NCBI GenBank assembly: GCA_023248745.1
Contig: JAHFDZ010000006.1
Location: 10,942 to 48,743 of the forward strand
Source: Myxococcales bacterium
GTDB taxonomy: Bacteria > Myxococcota_A > Polyangia > Polyangiales > Polyangiaceae
Length of the DNA stretch: 37,802 nt
Direction: 5' to 3'
A program made the translations under genes and the position numbers. Of this stretch, positions 8,709 to 15,485 are shown piece after piece (the first letter of the stretch is position 1; each line of letters begins with the position of its first letter). The notes under the pieces are model-generated. The model was not told the DNA's origin. It was given only the letters and a program-made list of their open reading frames with translations, and did no database searches.

Positions 8709-9089
8709 CTATCGCACGCCGGGCTGACCGTCGACAATCGCCTTCTGCGTCTTGTCCATCCAGTCTGCAAGCGCACACTCCTTGCGGCCAACGCCTGACG
8801 ACTCAGCGCGAAGCTGTGCTGCCGCCGTCGTCCACACTTTGCATGGCTCAACACCCGAAACGCCCCCAAGTGCGCACCCTTCTATCTTCGTCAGGAGCGC
8901 TGATCCCTCAGATGAATGCACGTTCCTGCGCGCCCACTCGAGCTGAACACGAAGCTGCTCCTTCGGGTCATTTTCACCCGCAAGATTCGCGTGACGTGAA
9001 GCGTCGCACATCGTGCCAACGTCGAGTTTGTAACTTGTGCAGCTCACAATGGAGGCGCCCAGCACCAAACCGATCATCAAATCGTTCAT
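8709..9089 (-). CDS. Small cysteine-containing lipoprotein, 126 aa
   Basis: The start ATG at 9089 overlaps the sspB stop (ATGA), which supports it; MIGLV four codons on is an alternative. MNDLMIGLVLGASIVSC is a short lipoprotein signal with lipobox IVSC. The mature part has four more cysteines (GTMCDASR, EGCALGG, EPCKVWT, KECALAD), suggesting periplasmic disulfides, and an amphipathic helical character. No family is recognised. It sits between sspB and livM and is presumably cotranscribed with them. It does not resemble a LIV binding protein, being about one third of that size. Confidence 0.7.
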   Translation of the reverse strand: MNDLMIGLVLGASIVSCTSYKLDVGTMCDASRHANLAGENDPKEQLRVQLEWARRNVHSSEGSALLTKIEGCALGGVSGVEPCKVWTTAAAQLRAESSGVGRKECALADWMDKTQKAIVDGQPGVR

Positions 9090-9847
9090 TTGACGATGCG
9101 CAGATAAGGCGGCAGCTCACGCTTTGATCGCGGCGGCTCGGTCACAAGCTTCTTGTCATCGAGCTTTGCGGAATCGGCCAATAGAGGCTGAGGTGGCGCA
9201 GTCTCGAGTAGCGGCGAAGACTTGGGCGCCTCGCGAATGGGCGTGTCGGCGAGTCGCGCGCCTCTTGCGGCCTTCTTGACGCGTGGCTTGGTCGCTTTTG
9301 GAGCGTCGGACTCGACACTCTTTTTCTTGATTGCCTTCTTTGCTTTGACCTCGACCTCTGCGGTCGCGGGAGCCTTCTTGCCCACTTTCTTTTTGAGTTT
9401 CGGTGTGGGTTCCGGCGGCGTCGCGACATCTGCCGCAGAGACGCTCGACGCTTCGGCGGCAGGAACGGCTCGCAAGTGAGGAACCTTCGGAGGCGGCGCC
9501 GACTTTGTAACGCCAAACTGTGGCGCAACCTCGAACGGTACTTCGTCCGGCCAGATCACCCCACGACCATCTTCACCGGAGAGCGCAAAAATTGCGCTCC
9601 ACGGCATCACGCAAAAAAAGGGCGCGCGGTTGAAGCTCAACGTGCACGAGATGCCCTCGTCTTCGACGCGAAGATCGTGAATGGGCACCGCCATGTTAAG
9701 GCCGACTTGCAGGACCAAGTGGGGCTGCTTGCGAAACCAGGGAGGCACCATGACCCCGCTTGCACGTGGGTCGAGGTGAATGAAAAGGCTGGTCTGCGTG
9801 AGCAGTTGCGTGGCGCAGTCTTTTTTCGGTGGAAGAACGGGCTGCAT
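9086..9847 (-). CDS. sspB: SspB-like ClpXP specificity-enhancing factor
   Basis: The N-terminal part (about residues 10-105) matches the SspB fold: LFIHLDPRASGVMVPPWF, LVLQVGLNMAVPIHDLRV, GISCTLSFNRAPFFCVMPW, AIFALSGEDGRGVIWP. A Lys/Ala/Pro-rich, probably disordered linker covers about 106-235. The protein ends in YLRIVK, which matches the ClpX-binding tail (LRVVK) of E. coli SspB. SspB tethers ssrA-tagged and other substrates to ClpXP. I use the ATG at 9847 (253 aa) because a promoter-like sequence lies just upstream; an in-frame ATG at 9919 would add 24 unrelated residues. It heads a minus-strand operon with a lipoprotein and livMGF. Confidence 0.8.
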   Translation of the reverse strand: MQPVLPPKKDCATQLLTQTSLFIHLDPRASGVMVPPWFRKQPHLVLQVGLNMAVPIHDLRVEDEGISCTLSFNRAPFFCVMPWSAIFALSGEDGRGVIWPDEVPFEVAPQFGVTKSAPPPKVPHLRAVPAAEASSVSAADVATPPEPTPKLKKKVGKKAPATAEVEVKAKKAIKKKSVESDAPKATKPRVKKAARGARLADTPIREAPKSSPLLETAPPQPLLADSAKLDDKKLVTEPPRSKRELPPYLRIVK

Positions 9848-9860
9848 CAGGAATGGGGAC

Positions 9861-9888
9861 CTTATAGCGCATTCCCCCTCGATGTCAT
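9861..9888 (-). promoter_or_regulatory. Predicted sigma-70-like promoter of the sspB-liv operon
   Basis: On the minus strand ATGACA (9888-9883) and TATAAG (9866-9861) are separated by 16 bp, close to the sigma-70 consensus. Transcription would begin about 7 bases before the ATG at 9847, giving a very short leader; no Shine-Dalgarno sequence is visible there. This is a pattern match only. Confidence 0.35.
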
Positions 9889-9999
9889 CACGCGGCGAAG
9901 CCCGAGGGACGGCTCGCATCCCCCGGGAAAAGTAAGGCTAAGTGATGAAAGCCAGAAGAGATGCTCTGGTCCTTCCTCTGTGCGCGCGATCGCGAAACG

Positions 10000-10021
10000 T
10001 AGCTGACCAGCTGGTCAGCTA
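10000..10021. promoter_or_regulatory. 22-bp perfect palindrome, operator-like
   Basis: A perfect 22-bp palindrome contains TGACCAGCTGGTCA at its centre (10004-10017). It overlaps the TAG stop of the GIDE-domain gene and lies about 150 bp upstream of sspB. There is no loop and no U-tract on the minus strand, so it is not a convincing terminator. A dimeric repressor (TetR-like) site is a reasonable guess; a second TGACC-N4-GGTCA site occurs at 12204-12217. Confidence 0.45.
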
Positions 10022-11164
10022 TTTTGCGACGCCAGCGGCCACCGCCTTTGGCGCGGCCCCTGAGGTCGCAGGTGCGGCCCCACCCGCCGACGTGATCTCA
10101 AGCGAGTAGCCGAGGCCTCCGCTGATGTTGTCAGTGTGACCCTCGACGGCTTCCTTAACGTTGATGGTGTAGTCGCCCGGCTCAAACTTCGCGGTCAGTG
10201 TGACGCCGTTTTCGTCACCTTCTTTGTGCCACTTCGACTTGCCGTTGCTCACCGTGAGGTCGGGCCAAAGGCGAAGCAATTTGTTCGTGCCCGTGGGCGT
10301 AACCTTGAACGAGTATGAACCTGCGGTCGCGACCTTCCACGTTTTGGTGTCGCCCTCTTTGTTCGACACGCGAGCGGAACAGGCACCGTTCTTTGGCGCA
10401 TCCACCATGTTGGCGCAGCTGTCTACGGGAGCATCCGCGAAAATCGAAACGGGAAGACCAATCGCCAGCGAAAGACCGGCTGATGCGAATCCGATAATCA
10501 TGTTGCGCTTGGTTGAACCGACCAACTTATCGCGACCCTTCGTCGAGATCAGAAGCTTGCCAAGCATGCCATCAGGACGCCCAATCGCGCCGTTAGCGAG
10601 CTTGCCCATGGCGAAGAGATTGCCTTCGGCAGGAATGATCTTCTCAACCGCCATGAGACCCAACGCCACACCTTCGCCGAAGTGCGGCTTGATGTTGACC
10701 TGATGCTGACCAAAGATCACGTCGCCCGAAGTCGCAGCTGTGCCTTGCTCAAACGACTTGACCAAATCACTGGCGGTCACGTCTTTTCGCGCGTCAACCG
10801 AAACGGGACCTGAGCCGTCATTGATCAAAAAGTACGCGCCGCCATTTTCGGTGTGTACGTTGCTCTTGTTCTTTTGCTCCTTCGTTCCGTTCTCAGTCGT
10901 GACGTACTTCTTCACTTCGCGCTGAATTTCGATCTCGTAGTAGACGCAAGGACGACCCGACATGGGAGCGATGAACGGCTGCTGCAGACCGATGGCGCCT
11001 TCTACCGAGATCATCCCCTTGGCGTCAGCCGACTGAGGGTTGTTCGCCTCCGCCGTCTTGCGGAACGGCGCCGCAAGAATTTTCTTCATCTTCGCGCGCT
11101 GAAGAAAGCCGAAGACCACGGTCGCCATCGCTACGACGACCAGAAAAAAACCGAGATATTGCAT
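10019..11164 (-). CDS. GIDE-domain membrane protein with C-terminal beta domain
   Basis: The ATG at 11164 follows a clear GGAGGAGC ribosome site. The 381-residue protein opens with a membrane helix (QYLGFFLVVVAMATVVFGF). The next domain (about 45-215) resembles the GIDE family, named for the mitochondrial ubiquitin ligase MULAN: VEGAIGLQQPFIAPMSGRPC, VYYEIEIQREVKK, YFLINDGSGPVSVDARK, VEKIIPAEGNLFAMGK. A second membrane helix lies near 218-240 (IIGFASAGLSLAIGLPVSIF). A C-terminal secreted-type beta domain follows (AGSYSFKVTPTGTNKLLRLWPDLTV, KFEPGDYTINVKEAVEGHTDN). Bacterial GIDE proteins lack the RING finger and have no known reaction. The likely location is the inner membrane, with the C-terminal domain in the periplasm. 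Confidence 0.75.
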   Translation of the reverse strand: MQYLGFFLVVVAMATVVFGFLQRAKMKKILAAPFRKTAEANNPQSADAKGMISVEGAIGLQQPFIAPMSGRPCVYYEIEIQREVKKYVTTENGTKEQKNKSNVHTENGGAYFLINDGSGPVSVDARKDVTASDLVKSFEQGTAATSGDVIFGQHQVNIKPHFGEGVALGLMAVEKIIPAEGNLFAMGKLANGAIGRPDGMLGKLLISTKGRDKLVGSTKRNMIIGFASAGLSLAIGLPVSIFADAPVDSCANMVDAPKNGACSARVSNKEGDTKTWKVATAGSYSFKVTPTGTNKLLRLWPDLTVSNGKSKWHKEGDENGVTLTAKFEPGDYTINVKEAVEGHTDNISGGLGYSLEITSAGGAAPATSGAAPKAVAAGVAK

Positions 11165-11327
11165 AGCAAGCTCCTCCCGCACGGGCGGGGTTTGGGTGGC
11201 GCACGTACCTGCGCGCCACGCCCCCTGAGCAGCTCGCGTGCCAATGCGAACGACGGCCTCGTTTGTTGCCAATTCATCAATCGACGCTGACGAACACCGG
11301 GTGGCGAGCACCCCAGCACGATCTCCC

Positions 11328-11364
11328 AAAACGAAACAAGGTGGGCACCTCGGCACCCACCTTG
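11328..11364 (-). terminator. Rho-independent terminator of the SDR gene
   Basis: CAAGGTGGG (11337-11345) and CCCACCTTG (11356-11364) form a perfect 9-bp stem with a 10-nt loop. Read on the minus strand it is followed by TTTCGTTTT, a good U-tract. It lies 20 bp beyond the stop of the minus-strand SDR gene at 11384 and should separate it from the GIDE gene. Confidence 0.75.
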
Positions 11365-11383
11365 CGGAGAGAACAGCGCGCGC

Positions 11384-12148
11384 TTAGAGGCCGCGTGGAT
11401 CGGCGGCGCTTACCAAACGATCGTACAGCGCGTTAGGCAACAGTCGCGCAAAGCGAAGCGCAGTAACGAGAGGCCACGGAAACGCGATTACGCTTGGCGC
11501 CTTCTGCAAACGTTCGGTGATGACCTTTGCCGCTTTCTCAACCGGCCACTTGAACGGCATCTTGAACGTGTTCTTGTCGGTCATCGGTGTCGTGACGAAA
11601 CCGGGCTGCACATCGGTCACCTTCACACCCGTTGCGCGAAGGTCGATGCGAATGGCTTCGAGGAACGTCGAGAGCGCCGCTTTGCTTGCGCTGTAGACCG
11701 CGGAGTTCGGCAGCGCGCGCAGGCCAGCGATGCTCGAAACGCCGACGAGTTGACCCGACCCCCGCTCCACCATGTGCGGGATGGCAGAGACCAGCGTCGC
11801 GACCGCACCATTAACGTTCGCGTCAATCATCTGCTCGGAAAACGCCCAGGAAATTTCTTTCGCGTGCTTGGTGCCACCGACGCCAGCGTTGGCGATCACC
11901 ATGTCGAGTCCACCGAATGTGGCAATCGCATCTCCGACGGCCTTGTGCACAGTCTCGGATTTTGTGACGTCGGCAACAAGAACGAGCGGCTCGCCACCGA
12001 GGGCGCGGACTTCTTGGGCGACCTCGTTGAGTGACTCGATACGACGGGCCACGAGGGCAACCTTCGCGCCCGCCTTGGCATACTCGAGCGCGAGCGCACG
12101 CCCGATTCCACTTGACGCACCCGTAATCAGCACCGTTTTTGGCGTCAT
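11384..12148 (-). CDS. Classical short-chain dehydrogenase/reductase (SDR)
   Basis: This 254-residue cytoplasmic oxidoreductase has the cofactor loop TGASSGIG at 9-16, ANAG at 86-89, the catalytic Ser in VGVSSI (138/139), and Y152 and K156 in VYSASKAAL. ARR at 34-36 after the second strand suggests NADPH preference by family rule. The substrate is unknown; VQPGFVTTPMTDKNTFKMPF and the C-terminal helix (ALRFARLLPNALYDRL) recall DltE/YqjQ-type SDRs acting on lipids or ketones. The ATG at 12148 is preferred over a GTG three codons upstream. A TGACC-N4-GGTCA palindrome lies 56 bp upstream and a strong terminator follows. Confidence 0.88.
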   Translation of the reverse strand: MTPKTVLITGASSGIGRALALEYAKAGAKVALVARRIESLNEVAQEVRALGGEPLVLVADVTKSETVHKAVGDAIATFGGLDMVIANAGVGGTKHAKEISWAFSEQMIDANVNGAVATLVSAIPHMVERGSGQLVGVSSIAGLRALPNSAVYSASKAALSTFLEAIRIDLRATGVKVTDVQPGFVTTPMTDKNTFKMPFKWPVEKAAKVITERLQKAPSVIAFPWPLVTALRFARLLPNALYDRLVSAADPRGL

Positions 12149-12203
12149 GTCTCGCACTCTTGCACCACCCGTGGAGCGCGCAAGTTGAAACGGGGTGCAT
12201 TGA

Positions 12204-12217
12204 TGACCCGCCGGTCA
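12204..12217. promoter_or_regulatory. TGACC-N4-GGTCA operator-like site
   Basis: TGACCCGCCGGTCA has perfect 5-bp arms around 4 bp and sits 56 bp upstream of the SDR start. A TAGAAT (possible -10) lies next to it on the minus strand. It shares both arms with the centre of the palindrome at 10000-10021, so one dimeric regulator could bind both. Confidence 0.35.
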
Positions 12218-12265
12218 ATTATTCTACGGCAAGCACGAAAGACGGCCGCATCAGCGAATGCGGGG

Positions 12266-13426
12266 CTAGCTCGACAGCACTTCGAAACTGATGCCTGCCT
12301 TTTGGAGGCGCTCGAGCAGCACGTCTTCAAGCGCTGCCACCGGCGTGAGCACCCCATAACGCGCTGGCAAGCGCTTGCGATCGAGCGCAAGTGAAAGCGC
12401 GCACTCCGCGATCATTTTTGACGTCTCAGCGTATCCCGGCTCGCCGCCCTTCACGCGGGTGACCACTCGTTGCGACGGCGTCGTGCCCTCGAACGTAACT
12501 TGGAACCAACCATTTTTTAGCTGCGTATCTGTGGGCCCCTGCCCGCTTGGCCGCGCTTTGCTGAGCAGTCGCCGCGTCGGCTCGAACTGCGCGAGCGCAA
12601 TCAGCGTACCGATGCCCGCAGCGGCACCGACGACAGTGGAAAGATGCTTGACGTGAGCGTAGTGCCCGTAGCTAAACGCAGGGCCGTACGCCGCCACCGC
12701 GCTCGCTGACCGCAAGACAATTGGGCCATCGATCGTTGGAAGTGGACACGCCCAAGCATTGATCGTGCGCTCGTAGTGCAGGCGCGCTTTGCCGCCTGAG
12801 ATACGTCGATCGGTTGCGTGCCTTGGAACAGAAAACTTGGACTTTCGAGCCTCGCCAAAGCCATTGATGGCCGACTGCCAAGTGCCTCCAGAGAACGTGC
12901 TGCCGCCAGTGCGAACGAACCCCGACAGGGTGATTGGCTCGCGATCGCCAAGTTTCTTGACGGTGTAGTAGGCGCCGACGTCGTGCGGAATGCTGTCGAA
13001 ACCGCAGCAGTGAACGATGCGCGATTGGCTCTCGATCGCGACGCCGTCATACTTTTCGATCATGTCGCGAACGAATTGCGGCTCACCCGTAATATCGACG
13101 TAGTCCGCGCCAAACGTGGCGCATGCCTTGACGAGCGGTTCGCCGTGCAAAGCGTACGGCCCAACTGTTGTGAGCACGACGCGCGTCTTTTTGACCATCG
13201 CCTCAAGTGACGCGGGATCTTCAGCGCTCGCCTCGAGAATCGGCAGAGACGCAAGCGCGGGATTCATCGCAACGAGCTGCGCCTTCACTTCGGCAAGTTT
13301 ATTTACGTTACGTCCTGCAAGTGCCCAGCGCAGTTTGGCGGGCCCATTGGCAGCGAGGTACTGGGCCGCAAGCTTGCCGGTGAAACCAGTCGCGCCGTAA
13401 ACGACGATGTCTAAGTCCTTCTTCAT
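12266..13426 (-). CDS. Saccharopine dehydrogenase-like / trans-acting enoyl reductase family protein
   Basis: The ATG at 13426 (386 aa) starts directly on the Rossmann fold, MKKDLDIVVYGATGFTGKLAAQYLA. Family features follow: LRWALAGRNVNKL, VVLTTVGPYALHGEPLVKACATFGADYVDITGE, CGFDSIPHDVGAY, and a GGTWQSAINGFG segment. A hydrophobic stretch (VVGAAAGIGTLIAL) suggests membrane association. Mycobacterial relatives (Rv2953 type) reduce enoyl intermediates of complex lipids in trans; here the substrate is unknown. The Shine-Dalgarno region is poor and is replaced by a GC-rich hairpin. The unusual three-hairpin array lies 84 bp upstream on the same strand and could be its leader. Confidence 0.85.
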   Translation of the reverse strand: MKKDLDIVVYGATGFTGKLAAQYLAANGPAKLRWALAGRNVNKLAEVKAQLVAMNPALASLPILEASAEDPASLEAMVKKTRVVLTTVGPYALHGEPLVKACATFGADYVDITGEPQFVRDMIEKYDGVAIESQSRIVHCCGFDSIPHDVGAYYTVKKLGDREPITLSGFVRTGGSTFSGGTWQSAINGFGEARKSKFSVPRHATDRRISGGKARLHYERTINAWACPLPTIDGPIVLRSASAVAAYGPAFSYGHYAHVKHLSTVVGAAAGIGTLIALAQFEPTRRLLSKARPSGQGPTDTQLKNGWFQVTFEGTTPSQRVVTRVKGGEPGYAETSKMIAECALSLALDRKRLPARYGVLTPVAALEDVLLERLQKAGISFEVLSS

Positions 13427-13427
13427 C

Positions 13428-13447
13428 GGCGGCACTATTGGGCCGCC
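13428..13447 (-). promoter_or_regulatory. Hairpin covering the ribosome-binding region of the enoyl reductase gene
   Basis: GGCGGC (13428-13433) and GCCGCC (13442-13447) form a 6-bp GC stem with an 8-nt loop that ends one base before the ATG at 13426. In the mRNA this would cover the place where a Shine-Dalgarno sequence belongs. It may lower or regulate initiation. Confidence 0.35.
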
Positions 13448-13536
13448 GGCCGGACTCCGCAAGCGCAGGCGTGACGAAACTCATCCGCGGGTGGGGATGG
13501 GGAAAAAAACCAGCGACGCATGACGACGCGGAGTTT

Positions 13537-13567
13537 GCGCGGATTGAAAGGGGTAGGTGACAGTAAA
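13537..13567 (-). repeat. Constant 31-bp repeat, copy 1
   Basis: The plus strand begins GCGCGGATTGAAAGG and ends GGTGACAGTAAA; all 31 bases are identical in the three copies. It forms the loop of hairpin 1. On the minus strand it contains a C-rich run (CACCTACCCCTTTC). Confidence 0.95.
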
Positions 13568-13633
13568 AACCCCGAGCCGGCACAACGTCACTGGCGAACT
13601 CAAATTGTGGGCAACATCGCGAAGGCCGCCGGG

Positions 13634-13664
13634 GCGCGGATTGAAAGGGGTAGGTGACAGTAAA
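13634..13664 (-). repeat. Constant 31-bp repeat, copy 2
   Basis: Identical to copy 1, starting 97 bp later. It is the loop of the best-paired hairpin: 24 of 30 arm positions are perfectly complementary and five of the other six are G-U-compatible on one strand. Confidence 0.95.
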
Positions 13665-13728
13665 CCCGACGACCTTCGCGATATTGCTCACAGAAAACAG
13701 TGCAAGGGGGCGACGCGAGCCCGAAGCT

Positions 13729-13759
13729 GCGCGGATTGAAAGGGGTAGGTGACAGTAAA
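13729..13759 (-). repeat. Constant 31-bp repeat, copy 3
   Basis: Identical to copies 1 and 2, starting 95 bp after copy 2. It is the loop of hairpin 3, whose arms run GCAAGGG..CCCGAAGC and GCTCCGAACCC..CCCTTGC. Confidence 0.95.
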
Positions 13760-13955
13760 GCTCCGAACCCTCGTCGTCCCTTGCGAGAGGAGGTAAGAGC
13801 AAGTCGCAGGCCAGGACACAAAGGGCGCAAAATGTCCAGATTTGTGCTCGGTTACTTCGGAAAACCCAGGCCGTGCGTTCACCCCACCGAACCGGTTTGC
13901 GTTCAGGTGGCAAGGCTACTTGGGTCGGCGGCTCTGAATCAGATACCACTAGGCG

Positions 13956-15485
13956 ATGTATGCGAATCCGTTGCGCGTCGGCCTAGAGACCGAGCGCGTT
14001 GCTCCGCCTTGCGCGTTCGTGATCTTCGGCGCTTCAGGTGACCTCACGCGCCGCAAGTTGATTCCGGCGCTTTACAACCTCAACGTGTCGCGGCTCTTGC
14101 CCGCGAGCTTTGCCATGATTGGCTTCGCGAACACCGAGAGCACAACTGAGCAGTTTCGCGAGAACATGCACGTCGGTACGGCTCAGTTCTCACGGCGCAA
14201 GCCGGTCGAAGATGCAACGTGGCTCGATTTCGCAAGCCGACTCCACTACGTCACCGGCACGTTCGAAGATGCTGCGGCGTACGCTCGGCTGCGCGAGAAG
14301 CTCGAAGAGCTCGACCAGACCGCGGGCACGAGAGGCAACCGCATTTACTACCTTGCGATCCCGCCGAGCCTCTTCCCGATGGCGATCGAAAATCTCGCCA
14401 AGGCTGGCCTCGTCTCTGACCCCAACGATCGGTCGCGCTTCACGCGCATCATCGTTGAGAAGCCCTTCGGTCGCGATCTCGCGAGCGGTGACGCGCTCAA
14501 TCATCAGCTTCACAAAGGATTCGCCGAATCGCAGATCTTCCGTATCGATCACTACCTTGGTAAAGAAACTGTACAAAATCTCCTCGCGTTCCGATTTGGC
14601 AACGAGATCTTTGAACCGCTCTGGAATCGGAACCACATCGATCACGTTCAGATCTCTGTCGCCGAAGACATCGGTGTTGAAGGTCGCGGCAAGTTTTACG
14701 AAGAGGCCGGCACAACGCGCGACATCGTCCAAAATCACCTTTTGCAATTGCTCATGGTCATGGCGATGGAACCTCCCGCCGCGTTTGAGGCTGACGCCGT
14801 TCGCGACGAGAAAGTGAAGGTCTTGCGAGCGCTACGGCCAATCGTCGGCGAATCCGTTTCGAAGCTCACCGTGCGCGGTCAGTACGCGCACGGCAGCTTC
14901 GCGGGCAAACCGGTTGTCGGCTACCGCGAGGAGCCAAACGTCTCGCCACATTCGATGATCGAGACCTACGTTGCGATGAAGCTCGAGGTCGACAATTGGC
15001 GATGGGCGGGCGTACCGATTTACATTCGCGCCGGCAAGCGCCTCACCAAACGTTCCACCGAAATCTCGATTCACTTCAAACGCGTCCCTCATTCGCTGCT
15101 CTCACCGAAGGAGCCGATCACGCCCGACGTTCTCGCGCTGCGCATTCAGCCCGACGATGGCATCAGTCTACGGTTCATGGCGAAGGTGCCCGGACCCTCC
15201 ATGATCCTTCGTCCGGTCAACATGGACTTTCACTATGGTACGACCTTCGCCGAGAGCTCGCCGGAAGCCTACGAACGACTCAACCTCGATTGCATGCTCG
15301 GCGATCCAACGCTCTTTGCGCGTGCTGACGAAGTGAGTGCGGCGTGGCGGTTTATCACGCCGGTTATCGAAGCTTGGCAACACGGCGTGCAGCCCACCTT
15401 TCCGAATTATCACGCGGGCACCTGGGGCCCCGACGATGCGGCGCGCTTGATTGAGAGAGACGGTCGCGCATGGAGGCGTCTATGA
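13956..15485 (+). CDS. zwf: Glucose-6-phosphate 1-dehydrogenase
   Basis: This 509-residue enzyme oxidises glucose 6-phosphate to 6-phosphogluconolactone with NADP+ or NAD+, the entry step of the oxidative pentose phosphate pathway. The N-terminal Rossmann loop is FGASGDLTRRKL (24-35), followed by EKPFGRDL (168-175). The substrate-binding signature RIDHYLGKE lies at 196-204, with the key Lys at 203. RDIVQNHLLQ carries the catalytic His. Length is normal. It starts an operon: its TGA overlaps the opcA ATG. The 530-bp region upstream contains the hairpin array, and no clear promoter was found. Confidence 0.97.
   Translation: MYANPLRVGLETERVAPPCAFVIFGASGDLTRRKLIPALYNLNVSRLLPASFAMIGFANTESTTEQFRENMHVGTAQFSRRKPVEDATWLDFASRLHYVTGTFEDAAAYARLREKLEELDQTAGTRGNRIYYLAIPPSLFPMAIENLAKAGLVSDPNDRSRFTRIIVEKPFGRDLASGDALNHQLHKGFAESQIFRIDHYLGKETVQNLLAFRFGNEIFEPLWNRNHIDHVQISVAEDIGVEGRGKFYEEAGTTRDIVQNHLLQLLMVMAMEPPAAFEADAVRDEKVKVLRALRPIVGESVSKLTVRGQYAHGSFAGKPVVGYREEPNVSPHSMIETYVAMKLEVDNWRWAGVPIYIRAGKRLTKRSTEISIHFKRVPHSLLSPKEPITPDVLALRIQPDDGISLRFMAKVPGPSMILRPVNMDFHYGTTFAESSPEAYERLNLDCMLGDPTLFARADEVSAAWRFITPVIEAWQHGVQPTFPNYHAGTWGPDDAARLIERDGRAWRRL

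Larger units (their letters stand above)
13510..13784 (-). ncRNA. Array of three long hairpins presenting an identical 31-nt loop (candidate structured RNA)
   Basis: Three units follow each other with only 8-10 nt between them. Each has a left arm, an identical 31-nt segment and a right arm that pairs with the left: 13510-13536 with 13568-13594, 13605-13633 with 13665-13693, and 13702-13727 with 13760-13784. The arms differ between units, yet pairing is kept, which is the signature of a conserved structure. About eleven non-Watson-Crick positions are of the type that gives G-U pairs in minus-strand RNA, against two or three favouring the plus strand. The minus-strand transcript would run towards the enoyl reductase gene (start 13426), so it could be a 5' leader or a separate RNA. 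No frame is continuously coding through the repeats. A DNA element recognised as single strand is the main alternative. Confidence 0.6.

Noticed and set aside
10000-10021. Intrinsic terminator of the GIDE gene
   Set aside because: The 22-bp palindrome has no loop and is followed on the minus strand by ACGTTTCGCG, not a U-tract; an operator is more plausible.
13537-13759. Three equally spaced direct repeats as a CRISPR array
   Set aside because: Repeat length (31) and an ATTGAAAG segment look CRISPR-like, but the intervals are 64-66 bp, pair across each repeat as hairpin arms, and no cas genes are present.
13308-13949. 213-codon minus-strand open frame through the repeats
   Set aside because: The identical repeats are read in different frames (CHLPLSIRA against TVTYPFQSA), so the frame is not a protein selected for sequence; it also overlaps the start of the enoyl reductase gene.
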